This document shows, piece after piece, positions 11,040 through 22,500 of a stretch of DNA of 64,000 nucleotides. Numbering within the stretch: the stretch's first letter is position 1; every line of letters begins with the position of its first letter. The notes under the pieces are model-generated. The model was given only the letters and a program-made list of their open reading frames with translations, ran no database searches and was not told the DNA's origin. The stretch is from positions 4,774,001-4,838,000 of the forward strand of contig NC_089443.1 in the NCBI RefSeq assembly GCF_026210795.1, in the 5' to 3' direction. A program made the position numbers and the translations under genes. Origin of the DNA: Rhizophagus irregularis (lineage: Eukaryota; Glomeromycota; Glomeromycetes; Glomerales; Glomeraceae).

Positions 11040-12143
11040 TTCATTTGACCTGTGTCAGGTTAACTGAAGTTTTATTATTATATTGAATATTTCAAGTAAA
11101 AAATGTTTTGTAACATTTTTTTTATTAATTATACAAAAAATGTCAGGTTCGACGTTTTTAATTAAAAAAAAATGATTTTTTTTTAATTTTTATTGAAAAA
11201 AATGTCGGGTCTTAGTATTTTACTTTTTGCTTTATATAGTTTTGGCATTTTTTTTTATTTTACATGTAAAAATGCTGGAACCATTAGTTCTGGCAGTTTT
11301 CTTTTTAATTTTACATGTAAAAATGCTGAAACTATTAGTTTTAGCATTTTTTTTCGATTTTACATGTAAAAACGCTGGAATCATTAGTTCTGGCAGTTTT
11401 CTTTATAATTTTACATGTAAAAATGCCAAAACTATTAGTTTTGGCATTTTTTTTCGATTTTACATGTAAAAATGCTGGAATCATTAGTTCCAGTATTTTT
11501 CTTTTTGATTTTACATGTAAAAACGCCAAAACTGATAGTTTCATCAATTTTACATGTAAAAATGCCATTAGTTTCAGCATTTTTTTTTAATTTTACATGA
11601 AAAACGTTAGAATTATTAGTTCCAGCATTTTTCTTTTTGATTTTACATGTAAAAATACCAAAACTATTAGTTTCAGCATTTTTTTTCAATTTTACATGTA
11701 AAAATGTCAGAATCATTAGTCCTGGTGGTTTTCTTTTTAATTTTACATGTAAAAACGCTGAAACTATTAGTTTTAGCATTTTTTTTAATTTTACATGTAA
11801 AAACACTGGAATCATTAGTCCTGACGTTTTTCTTTCTAATTTTACATGTAAAAATGCTGAAACTATTAGTTTTGGCATTTTTTTTCGATTTTACATGTAA
11901 AAATGCCAGAATCATTAGTTTTGGCAGTTTTTCTTTTGATTTTATATACAAAAATGCCAGAACTATTAGTTTCAGCATTTTTTAATTTATTTGACCCAAA
12001 TATATGTCAGATCAACGGATCAGATCAGGTACTGACTAGCACTGACCTGACCCGTGTTAGGTCATGAATTTGATGACCTGACCTGAATATTTCAGGTTAA
12101 CCCATTAGGTTACCTGATCTGTCAGGTCAAGTTGCGGAGCTCT
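11040..12143. mobile_element. CTGACCTGA-ended element, left end unclear
   Basis: The right end reads CGGAGCTCT at 12135-12143, the exact reverse complement of the left end (AGAGCTCCG) of the element at 38524-39562. Inside the end lie many CTGACCTGA/TCAGGTCAG words. A hairpin block at 11095-11135 (TGTTTTGTAACATTTTTTTT) resembles one at 39220-39240, and a palindromic satellite fills the centre. I could not find the left inverted end or a target duplication, so the left limit is approximate. A further diverged end fragment (AAAGCTCT, 12285-12292) follows. Confidence 0.55.
11225..11985. repeat. Palindromic satellite, unit about 50 bp
   Basis: About 15 units of 49-51 bp alternate. Each is centred on TTTTACATGTAAAA, itself a palindrome, followed by an imperfect hairpin (AATGCTGAAAC...GTTTTAGCATT). 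Both DNA strands read as near-identical open frames rich in CKN and ISFGIFF words, a by-product of the symmetry rather than evidence of a gene. One unit (11512-11551) is shortened to 39 bp. Confidence 0.9.
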
Positions 12144-12594
12144 AATTCATATTACCTGAAGTAATCCAAATATTTTTAAGTCAAATGAATCAGATCGGGT
12201 TAAAATGGTTTACTTGAACTAACCTGACCTGAAAAAAATTTCAGTTCAGGTTAACCAGATAACCTGACCTGATCCGATCTGTGCAAAGCTCTAATCAGTA
12301 TCATATACGTCGCTATCAGAGACCCAGAAAAATTCCATTTTTATAATAAATGAATAAATCAGAATTTTTGTTGTATTATGAAATAAAATGGAATTTTTAT
12401 GATTTTTAACAATTTTATTCTGACACGTGACAACTAGCCAATAATTATTGCATATTTTATTGACTATATCGTGATAGAAGTCTCATTAAAAAATGTATTA
12501 AAAAATTTTTATTTAATGTTATTATACTATAATTTGGTAAATATTTCTTTTAAATTAATATAATTCTTAGCACTTACTATATATGTTAAAATTT

Positions 12595-12925
12595 TACATC
12601 TCAACTTAAAACGTAAATATCTCCAGATCCAGTGATCCAATCGGCAAGCTCTTTTTTCGTTCATATAGACCAGATCAAGGGCTTTCCAAAGAGCCTAAAT
12701 TTATAAAAAATAGATCAGTGGATCCCAAGATATTTGCATTCAAGCATGTTAAAAAGTTTGTACCTCAACTTTAAACGTAAATATCTCCAGATTTAATGAT
12801 TCAATCGGTGAGCTTTTTTTTCGCCTATAAAGTCCAGAACAAGGGCTTTCCAACGAGCCTAAAATTATAAAAAACGGATCAGTGAATCTTGATATATTTG
12901 CGTTTAAAGATGGTAATACAAACTC
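12595..12925. repeat. 165-bp direct duplication
   Basis: CGTAAATATCTCCAGAT recurs with a spacing of about 165 bases, followed in both copies by GGGCTTTCCAA, GAGCCTAAA and a GATCAGTG segment. The copies are about 85 percent alike by eye. The stretch 12300-12595 before them shows nothing. Confidence 0.8.
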
Positions 12926-13139
12926 CAACATAAAATAATTATTTTTATTGTTTGAAAATATCTATTATGATACCATCTTTTATATGATATTTTTATTATA
13001 CTTTTATAAACATTTATAGCTACTAAGGCTATATAAATTTTTATTTTACTTTATATTTTATTAAAATATACTATATATCGCGGGCCACAGTACCCCGGGT
13101 ATCTTGCAAATTTTGGGCGTTTGGACCTGTACCCGGGGG

Positions 13140-13572
13140 CAGTGTTGGGCAATTAGACAATTGAACGTTTTGGACATTTGTCCAAAACCTGTCCAAAACC
13201 AAAACCTTTTTTTCATTGGACAGGTTTTGGACAGATCACATGACAAAAAAGTTAATTTTGGCCAGAATTATGACTAATTTTGGCTAATTTTAATTTTAGT
13301 TCAATTATTAAATTACTTCAAAAATCTTTAAATGTTAATTTTTAATATTATTTTGATTTTACATTAATTTTTATTATTTAATTTATATTAAATATTTACT
13401 TTTTTAACATTTTAACATTAGATTTTTATTTTATTTTTAGTTTCAGTTGATAAATATTAGGACTTTTGAGCAGTTTTAAACTATATCCAAAACTATGTCC
13501 AAAACTGGTTTTGAACAGTCCAAAATTGTCCAATTAAAAAAACCAATTGGACAAGTCCAAAACCAAATACTG
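13140..13572. mobile_element. hAT-type MITE nested in the pogo element
   Basis: The insert starts CAGTGTTGGGCAATTAG and ends in the inverted form CCAAATACTG. It is flanked by CCCGGGGG and CCCGGGGT, an 8-bp duplication with one difference. The TIR start and the 8-bp duplication point to the hAT superfamily. The interior repeats GTCCAAAAC words and has no open frame. Confidence 0.82.
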
Positions 13573-13858
13573 CCCGGGGTATATTACATGAGTGGATACT
13601 ATACATAGGAGGGGTACAGGATTTTTAGAATACCTGGGGTACTTGCCATGTATAATATCTGGGTATTGTGGATAATCACTATGATGTAATCTCTCATTAA
13701 GAATTTCTAAATGTATTCTATTTCTCATATCTTGATACTTTTCCAAGATATTTTACACAAAATTACTTATCTAAATACCCCTATTAATACATAAAAATGT
13801 CTTTGTTTGATTTACATGTCTTTATTTACGTATCTTTTTTTCTTTCTGCTAAAGTAAA

Positions 13859-15741
13859 ATGGTAGTTATTGGCAACAAGAAAAATAAAAAAACACGCAAT
13901 CGTTTACCACAAAAGAAACGAAGACAATGGAACATAAGGGAAAAATTAATGATAATGCATTATTATGAAAATAATAATAGAAGTATACGTGGAACTGCTA
14001 AAATATTTGATATTCAGCCTAAACAATTGCGTGATTGAAAAAATAAAAAAGGAACTTTGCTAACGACTGCTCCTTATGTGGCTAAACTTCATCAGGGTAA
14101 ACCTGCCAGATATCCGAAATTAGAAAATGATTTATTTGCATGGATAAGTGAAAAAAGAGCTAATAGAAATGCCATTACTCAAAAATTAATTACCAATAAA
14201 GCCATTTCCTTATCCAAAAGTTCAGAATCATTAGCAAATAATCCGGATATTGTTGGGTTTAAATTTTCTAATAAATGGCTTAATGGATTTCTAGGAAGAT
14301 ATGACACTTAGTGAGCATCGTAGAACAACAGTAGCACAGCAACTTCCATCAGATTTAATTGAAAAACAAAATATTTTTCTGAATTATATTATGTACCTAA
14401 GAATTCACAATAAATATAAATTAAAATATATGGGCAATATGGATGAAACGCCTATGTGGTTTGACTTGCCAAGTAATACAACTATAAACCAAAAAGGAGC
14501 AAAAACGGTAAATATTTGTACAACTGGTCACGAATGATCATCATTTACAGTTATACTTGCATGTATGGCTGATGGTACGAAACTTCTTGCAGTTTGCATT
14601 TTCAAACTAAAAAATATTCTGAAAGAAAAATTTCCACACGGTATTTACATAAGAGCCAATGAAAAAGGGTGGGTTAATGAACAGGAAATGTTGTGATGGG
14701 TTGAAAATGTTTGGACTTTAAGGAACCGTTTTGGAAATCCACTTTCTATGTTAATATTAAATTCTTTTCGTGGGCATATAGTAAATTCTGTCAAAAATCG
14801 ATTAGTGGAAAAAAATACAAATATTGCTGTGATTCCTGGCGGTTGTGCATCCAAATTGCAACCATTAAACGTTGCAATTAATAAAAGTTTCAAATCTAAA
14901 GTATTGTTATTTAACCTTTTTCTTCAATTTTATTTTTATTAGTTATTAGTTAATATTAGTGAAATTATAGGTTAAAGATCGGTATAATAATTGGATGATA
15001 TCAAATATTTATGCCTTTACTCCAGCGGGAAAGATTAAAAGACCTTCTTATTCAACAGTCACAACATGGGTTAAAGAGTCGTGGGATAAAGTTGATGAAA
15101 ATCTTATTCAAAGATCTTTTAAAAGTTGTGGAATATCGACAAATATTGATGGCTCGGAAGATGATTGTATTTTTGATCATGATTAAGGTTGCTTGCCGAA
15201 ACTTAGGGGTTTAGGCAAGATGGCGTTTCGCCGAAAAGCGAAATTCTGCCGAAACTATATTAAAGTTATATTAAAAAACTGGTGAAACTTTGGAGAAAGG
15301 CGAAACTGCCGAAACTTATTATAAATGCCGAAACTGCCGAAACTCTGCCGAAACTATAATAAATCTATAGTAAATTTTTGACGAAACTAATCGTAGGATT
15401 TTGAAGAGGTTTAGACAAGCAACCTTAATCATGATAGTTTATTGAATAGAGATAATGAAGTGTTAGAAAATTTGGATAACTCAACCGATAAAAATTATGA
15501 AGAATATCCCAAAAAAACTAATTATGAGAATAAATGGGACATTAAAGTTGTTATTGAAGTTGGTCAGGAAGAAGATAATGATGAAAGTGAAAGTGAGAAA
15601 GAGGAAGATGATGGTAATTATGATTATCAAGATTCTGATGATCAAAAAGAAATGCGCTATAGACTAAATGAATTAAAAAAAACATATAAGGCAAAAATTT
15701 TTTTTTTATATTATTTTATTCCATTTATCGCTAATTATTAA
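13859..15741 (+). pseudogene. Pogo-type DDE transposase, broken
   Basis: The reading starts at the ATG at 13859 with a basic helix-turn-helix of the psq/CENP-B kind (KLMIMHYYENNNRSIRGTAK). A CENP-B-like second DNA-binding region follows (FKFSNKWLNGFLGRYD), then the DDE core (MDETPMWF, SFRGH, VIPGGCASKLQPL). An intron of about 70 bp (GTATTG...TTATAG, about 14901-14971) precedes the last part (TPAGKIKRPSYSTV) and an acidic tail. Lesions are TGA at about 14036, one extra base near 14301, TGA at about 14535, TGA at about 14695, and the MITE at 15184. The second and third catalytic Asp codons read Asn (LILNSFRGH, QPLNVAIN), so the core would be dead even if the frame were open. Confidence 0.88.
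15184..15427. mobile_element. 244-bp MITE with 8-bp duplication, copy 1
   Basis: TAAGGTTGCTTG and CAAGCAACCTTA form the ends, and ATCATGAT is duplicated exactly at 15176-15183 and 15428-15435. Removing the insert and one duplication restores the transposase frame across the site (DHD joined to SLLNRD), so the age order is certain. The interior is full of GCCGAAAC words. An 8-bp duplication suggests hAT mobilisation. Confidence 0.95.
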
Positions 15742-16063
15742 ACTTGCATTATAATTAGAAATAAAAGACCGATTAAGGAGTATATTACTATAAATATATT
15801 TGTATAATAAATAATAAACAAAATTAATAAATGTTAAATAATACTCCATTTAATAAATAAAGTTGTATTCGGAATATTATATTATAAATAAGTATTTATA
15901 CCCCGGGTATTTTACAAATTCTAAGATTTTAAATTGAAAATTTCTATGTAAAGTATCTGGGTACTTTAAAATTCTGATAAATTTTTTTAAAGGGATACTG
16001 TGCATAGGGGGGTATTGTGGCCCGCGATATACGGTACTTACTTTTTAATAATTATAAATTATA

Positions 16064-16200
16064 GTGCTTGTAGCGATTAATATTACAATTATTAACCAAT
16101 GCTAGCAGATGATTGGTAAGGATTTGGCCACGTAGTGGCCAAATCTGTCCAATCAGAATGCAGCATTGGTTAATAATTGTATATTTATCAACGCAAGCAC
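16064..16200. mobile_element. Foldback MITE, 137 bp
   Basis: The whole insert is a long inverted repeat: GTGCTTG at the left end, CAAGCAC at the right, and near-perfect arms meeting at TTTGGCCAC-GTA-GTGGCCAAA. It lies just outside the pogo element. A clean target duplication could not be assigned. Confidence 0.85.
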
Positions 16201-16366
16201 AATAATGATATTATCGTGTGATATTATGATGTTTTATTTAAACTTTTATTAAACTCGAATTAAACTCATAAATTAAGCTTTTATCATTTTTTTCTTTATC
16301 CAATTTCATTTCTCTCCATTTCTGACTCTCTTTTTTACACAAAACCTTTCTATTAATATTTTAAAG

Positions 16367-17949
16367 ATGCAAGATAACAAAGATAAATGACCTTGTAAGA
16401 AATTAAAGGTGAACTTTACTTATAAAAAGCCTACTGATGATGAGCTTCGCAATCTTATTGATAGTAGCCGATGTAAAAATACTGATTATTCAACTTCAAA
16501 TTGGATACGAGCTTTGGAAAAATTTAGAACAGATGTTAATTATCAAGGATTGATTGAGGAAGTTGATACAAAAGAAGAATTAGAGGATCAGCTTTGTAGA
16601 TTTGTTCATGCAATGAGAAAAAAAGATGGTTCTGAATATCATGTTTCTTCAGTTAATAGTTGCATGTTTGCAATAAATAGACATTTGAATAATAAGTCTG
16701 TCCTTTCAAAACCTATCAACATTATGGATAAAGATCAATATTACAAATTATGGCAGATTTTGAATGGTAAAGTTAAGAGTCTTGTGAGTCAAGGTCGTGG
16801 GGAGCGTAACGGTGCTGATGGATTTACTGAAGATGATCTTCTTCAGATTCTTGATCATCCAGCAATGTCTGGCAATGATCCTGCCAGTTTATTATATAGG
16901 ATCTTTTTTTTTAATGCTATTTTTTTAGGGTTAAGGGGAGGAGAACATTTCAATTTGCAGCTTCAAAATTTTATACGAAGAAAAGACAAATATGGTGGAT
17001 TTGATGTTATCATTTACAAATCAAAAACTAATCAACGCGGTGCCAATAATATTAAATCTCAAGGTGATAAGTTATACATTCCCGAAATACCTAGTATCAT
17101 TGAAATGTATGAAAATTATTTTACCAAACGTCCAACCCAAGCTGATCCACATTTTTATTTAAAGCCATGCAATATTAGTGAAGGTAAATATTAAAATTTT
17201 TTTTTTTTTGACAAATCTAATGTCAAAATTTTTATTATTTTTTATTTCATATTATACAGTTGAATTTAATGGACAATGGTATCATAAGCAACATGTGTCT
17301 GAAAAAGAAATTAAATCCTTTATGAAAAAAATTGTTACCTTAACCGGAATTAACGTGGATGATCGCAAAATTAGTAACCATTCAGGTCAGAAAATGCTAG
17401 TACAAATATTAAAGCGACGAGGATTTTCAAATTCTGAATGTATGGCAAGTACACGACATAAGTCTGAGCAAGGGCTTGCTAGATATGAGCATCCAGAAAC
17501 TGAAATTCAACGAAATAATGCTTTTAACCTTGTTGAAGCATTTGGTTTTAATAAAAATAATATTCAATCAGGTAAAAATTTGAAATTTTTAATCATTAAT
17601 AAATGACCTGCATTCTAATTTTCTTCTATAGAAGAATCAATGGAACAATCAACTTTATCAACAGACAATTTCGTTGTTGCAAAATCATTGCTTAATGGTA
17701 ATATTCTAAAATTTTATTCTATTTTTTGATAATCAATTTAACAAAATTGAACTTTTTCTAGATAATCGTGAAGTTATTAATTCGGCAAACAGTAATATTA
17801 AAGTTACAAGAAGGCCATTAAAAGATTTAAATGAAATTCAAGAAAATAAAAGTCAAAATTTGGAAGAATTAGTTTCGAAATTAACAGCTGATAAAGTTTT
17901 TATCAATTCTGTTATTATTTTCAATAATAATCCTAATAGCCATAATTAA
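16367..17949 (+). CDS. Crypton-like tyrosine recombinase gene, one nonsense codon
   Basis: Four exons join in one frame with canonical introns: 16367-17183, 17260-17571, 17632-17697 and 17762-17949. The product resembles the tyrosine recombinases of Cryptons and their domesticated relatives (QRICH1/ZMYM2-type C-terminal domains). It has an N-terminal SAM-like region (STSNWIRALEKF), then R in FLGLRGGEHFNL, NHSGQKMLVQ where HxxR is expected, HKSEQGLARYEH with the last His, and the candidate nucleophile Tyr. The Arg of HxxR reads Gln, which would impair catalysis. The ATG at 16367 is followed after seven codons by a TGA (16388-16390), so either that is a lesion or the true start lies further in. 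Apart from this the gene is intact, unlike its neighbours. The C-terminal exons are short and of unknown role. Confidence 0.65.
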
Positions 17950-18629
17950 TAATTATAACACATGTATTGTTTATAGCTTAAATATAGTTTATTGTAATTA
18001 TTAAACTTACGCATAAAAAATAATTAAATTACAAATCATCAACATCATACAGCGGAGCACGATAATATATGTTAAAAATTCCATATATATGAGAAATGGG
18101 TTTTTACAGTTCTTTTACATTTAATAATTTAAGTTTTGCAAATGTAAATGTTTGTTCAACTTATTATTTAGTCAAGTGATTATTAATCAGATGATTTTTT
18201 GGTATTACAAAATAATTTTGAGTAACAAAAATTGTGAAAATCAATTAATAACTCTTTTTAATGCAGAGTAAACAAATCAGCCCATATGCATCATATTTTA
18301 GGTAGATTTGTACCAGACTACCAGTAAGTTACAAAATCTCAAATCGGCAAAATGCAAGAGAGTATTTAACCATAAATCCAATTAGTAGAAAATACCAATT
18401 ATAAACTTATAAGTTTTAGACATAAATTTATAATAAATTGAATAATTGACTATAAATTTGGTATTGATTTTTTCCGAATTTCTGAATTTTAATGACAAAT
18501 CATATTTTTCAAAAGTTAATTTTGATGACTTTTTTGTATCAATCAGCCATCAATCAAATATAATAATTTTTTGCCAAATTTTTATTGAATTTTTATTGAA
18601 TTGTCAATTTTACATAAATCTAAAGTATA
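17950..18629. other. AT-rich flank with repeat fragment
   Basis: No gene is seen. 18540-18625 (CAATCAGCCATCAATCAAAT onward) matches 23515-23600 on the far side of the next element, so that element inserted in a dispersed or tandem repeat. Confidence 0.6.
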
Positions 18630-18927
18630 TACAGTCAACTCCCTCTATAGTCACTCCCGTTATAGTCACATTCTACTATATAGTCACACCAGTTGAATGT
18701 TCAAAACACTTTATTATTAAAATCTATCCTATATAGTCACAATCTATCTATAGTCACTATCACACCTATCCTCAAAAATCTTATATTAAAAAGAACCGTT
18801 TATAATCACAGTTATATAAAGAATATATTAAATAACTTGGCATCTAATAATCGTACAAAGATGTATCATAGCTTGTTAGAATCGTCTCACTGAGGCGAAT
18901 CGAATGGTGGTAGTTTTATCCTTTTCC

Positions 18928-19322
18928 TTTGCAAGTGTTTACGGCCAGACCACCCATTGCCTCTTATGAGACTAATCTCGGGCTCGCGTCCTATCATCTT
19001 CAATGGGCAACCATTATACCGAGTACTTAATTCCTCAGGTAACAGCACCACTATAGAAGACATCCCCCATCGGGCCATTTTAGGCTGATCTGAAGCTAGG
19101 TACACGCCGCCTACTCATCCTATACCCATTGCATGATACCTGATACTCAATTTATTTAACGACCTTTAGAGAGCATCTACTTTCATGGAGGACTTTCGAC
19201 AGGTAACATCAACCATCTAGTACCCTTCCATACCACCATTTTAGGTACTAAGTCTCACTCAAAGGCCACTACAGCCCGCGATTACCTAGTACCGATAGTA
19301 CAGTTGTTTACCCCAAGTGGTA
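18928..19322 (-). mobile_element. 5'-truncated retroelement fragment A
   Basis: Read on the minus strand it ends CCGTAAACACTTGCAAA directly before the target word. It shares this 3' end and about 200 bases with fragment B but extends further upstream. Constant 3' end, variable 5' end and target duplication are the marks of target-primed (LINE-like) insertion. A short frame (MARWGMSSIVVLLPEEL) is shared with B and may be an ORF tail or chance. Confidence 0.75.
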
Positions 19323-19338
19323 AGTTTTATCCTTTTCC

Positions 19339-19546
19339 TTTGCAAGTGTTTACGGCCAGACCACCCATTGCCTCTTATGAGACTAATCTCGGGTCTGTGT
19401 CCTATCATCTTCAATGGGCAACCATTATACCGAGTACTTAATTCCTCAGGTAACAGCACCACTATAGAAGACATCCCCCATCGGGCCATTTTAGGCTGAT
19501 CTGAAGCTAGGTACACGCCGCCTACTCATCCTATACCCATTGCATG
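19339..19546 (-). mobile_element. 5'-truncated retroelement fragment B
   Basis: This segment is a nearly identical copy of the last 208 bases of fragment A, cut at CATGCAATGGG on its 5' side. It sits between two copies of the 16-bp target word. Confidence 0.78.
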
Positions 19547-19562
19547 AGTTTTATCCTTTTCC

Positions 19563-22500
19563 TGTGCAAACAGTCTTGTGACTTTATCTTTTATTTATAT
19601 TTTGAACTTCGAAAAATAATCGAACAATATTACAAAAATAAGAAAATAAACTAATAAAAAATAAAAAGAGTAGCTTCACGACTCATACAAGTAAAGAAAT
19701 CTAAACTAAAATAAAATTAAAGCAAAGAAAAACTGAACTATTACAGAATCGCATACCCCAACTTTACCCGAAGGCCAGTGTGAGTCAACTATCCAACATC
19801 CAAAAATCCAGTCCGTTACCAGAAAGAGATCCTAAGAGGTTGAACTGTTAAGCGGCGCAGAAAATCCAAGTGCGAAATCCAAGATCCACCCCGAATTATA
19901 GAAGAGGATATCCAAGAAATCCAGGAATCCTGAGAAACTGACGCCAAAGAAAAGTTGTGTTGTTGTGGAGAAGTAATATTAGGAAAAGAATTTGTAGATG
20001 GGCCACGTAATTTAGAAGCAGCCGAGATACCCTGCGACTCCTCCCAAGCATGGAAAAGAACATCACTAGCAAGCTAGTCGAATTAATCTTTAACCGAAGT
20101 TTTATGTGTAAATTCTGGCTGACATAAAATGTTGTAAAAATTTGTAATTCAATAAAGTAAATTCATCAATCGCTAAAGCGCTGTATATAAATTTCCGATA
20201 CAGAATGATAAAATTTGTATTCATAAAGAGAAGGGAAATAGGAAAACTTAAAATAAGCATAAAAGAAGTGAAAAAGGAAAGATGATTAAAAGAAAGTAAA
20301 AGAAAGTAATTAATTAAAAGGGAACTAGCGCAATTAGCGCATTAAGAAAGTAGGATGAACAAAATCAGCGGGTAAAACCCACTGTGATCGAAAATCAGAA
20401 GGAGCAGGGTAAGGATGTGAATCAAACCAAATTGCACAAACATCCAATAATGATAAGATATCACAAGGTTTAACACGATCTAGTTTGAAAGAAAACCGTG
20501 TATCACTGTTCCAAAATTGTGAAAATGTTGAAGAGGAGGCCGATTTGGTGATAACAGATTGGATGGCATCGCGAAGATACTTCTTTGATACCGAAGAAGT
20601 ATTGTGCTTGGAAATTAATAACCAGAGGAAATTGTGAGAAGGTACATAAATGGAAGCACTATTCGAGAGTATCCTTCGGACCATATCAATAATGGAACGA
20701 CTAAAGCCAAGAGTTTTGAAATCTTGATAATCAATAACAGGGCAGTTTGGACCAACAAAAGGACCAGAGGTGGGTTTGTTAGTAATAAAATGACTTGCAA
20801 CTACAGAAGAGGGATTCAAAATCACTTTTTGGATAGAACCCGTAAACTTAGAAGAAACGAACGCAACTGAAGATTGATGTGAACGTTCTTTCAAACAGAA
20901 GGAAACATCAGGACGCGAGGATACAAGATTACGTATATTCTGAACAATTGAGTAATCAGTAGTAGACATAGTCAAATTATAGGAGGTAGGAGGAATGACT
21001 ATAGCAGGATCCTTAGTAGCCATCCACATAGAAGAGTCAAGAAGATCGGGGTGAACAACATGTCGTGAAAATTTACTCCGGTCTGATAAAAGGTCTTTAT
21101 GGCGTACTTGACGGGCAAGTTGTTTCTTCGTAGGGTGGGAGATGGATTGGTGAGCAGAATATGAGATAAGAGTTCGTGCAGAAAGTGAACCATTGTCGTC
21201 CTCAAGAACATGGTGAAAAGCATAAGATTTGCGGTAGGAAATTCCTAGGCGTCGGGAAGTTACGTCTTTATAAAAACCATCAGCATGTCTTTTAGACACA
21301 CGGTTACAAGGTAAACTGAAAGGAGGGGAAGAAGGAGGGGGAGGAGTGTGAACAAGTTTTTTGTCATGAATATGACAAGCATGACGAAATTGAGACATAA
21401 CATAGGCAGCAGGAGTCTTGCAAAACGGACAACCAAAATAAAGGCCAAGGTAAAAGCAAGATTGATGATATCGAAATTGAATAAAAGTACGAGTACGTCT
21501 ATTATTACGATGAGAAGATGACCAACGAGCAAGAGAGGTAACACGTTGTGTTAATAAAAGCTGGCGTAATCTATTAAAATATTTACGTCGAGCATGAGAG
21601 GGAATACGGTTTTGTCGGTAAAAGAAAAAGGTTAAAAATTTTGATAAAATAAATTTTAAGTTAGGAGAAGGACGATCAGATGTAAATTGAAAGGGATCAG
21701 TAGTTGAAAGAAGAGGAGAATTGGTATGAATCGAATAACAATTATCCGAATCAGGAGTGGGGTCCAAAAGGAAGTAACAGTTGCCTCGTCGAATAGAATA
21801 TAAACGGTTAGAGCCAACATTTCGAGCAGGACGTATCCGTCCATCCAGGATGGTACGTATTGTGAAAGTGTAAGATGAACACTATGTGTGATCATGAGGG
21901 AAGGCTGAAACAGAAGTCGCAGGAAAAATTTCCGCAGGAATACTATTTAAAGAAAGGACCGGAGAAGCTAGAGGAGGAACGATATTGTCATAATCAGCGG
22001 TATCTACTAAGGCTGAAATTTGGGGAGTAATAAGAGAGGAATCCAGAAAATTATTTTGAAAAGAATTCTTAGGCTCGGAAGGACGTGGTAAAGGTGGAAC
22101 CAATAAACGTATTGTAGAAGGGGATAAAACCAAACGCGCAAAAGACAATTTAGTTTTAATTTTCTGTGCGCGCTTAAAGGATGCAGGGGAAATCATAGAG
22201 GATACGCGTTTACAAAGAAATTTAGGAGTATGCCGTGAAGGGCGTAAACGATTGGTGCATCGTGTAGAAGGGGTACATAAATCTAAGATGATATTAGGAT
22301 CAGCCTCGTGTTTAGAAGCCCAAATAGCTAATGGAAGAGGAGGTAGATCATCATTCATTGGATCATCATGTGATGGATGATTGTCAACAGGGGGGATAGC
22401 GAAATCCTTTTTTGAATCCGCAGTAGACGAAAGAGAGTCCAAGCGCAAGTGTAAAAGGCGTTTTTGTTCAGAAAGAGAGTCGTCTAGTAGGCGGAGGGGG

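Larger units (their letters stand above)
13071..16034 (+). mobile_element. Pogo/Tigger-type transposon with nested MITEs
   Basis: Inverted ends match over about 26 bases with few differences (left core TATATCGCGGGCCACAGTAC; right end its complement at 16010-16034). TA flanks both sides (13069-13070, 16035-16036). The element holds a DDE transposase gene of the pogo/Tc5 kind and two later insertions, at 13140-13572 and 15184-15427. Without them it would be about 2.3 kb. Confidence 0.88.

Noticed and set aside
11227-11985. Overlapping ORFs on both strands with CKN...ISFGIFF repeats
   Set aside because: They are a by-product of palindromic repeat units of near-constant length without stops; codon use is pure low complexity.
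20615-21895. Several hydrophobic ORFs overlapping the long minus-strand ORF
   Set aside because: They are shifted-frame shadows of the 780-codon frame.
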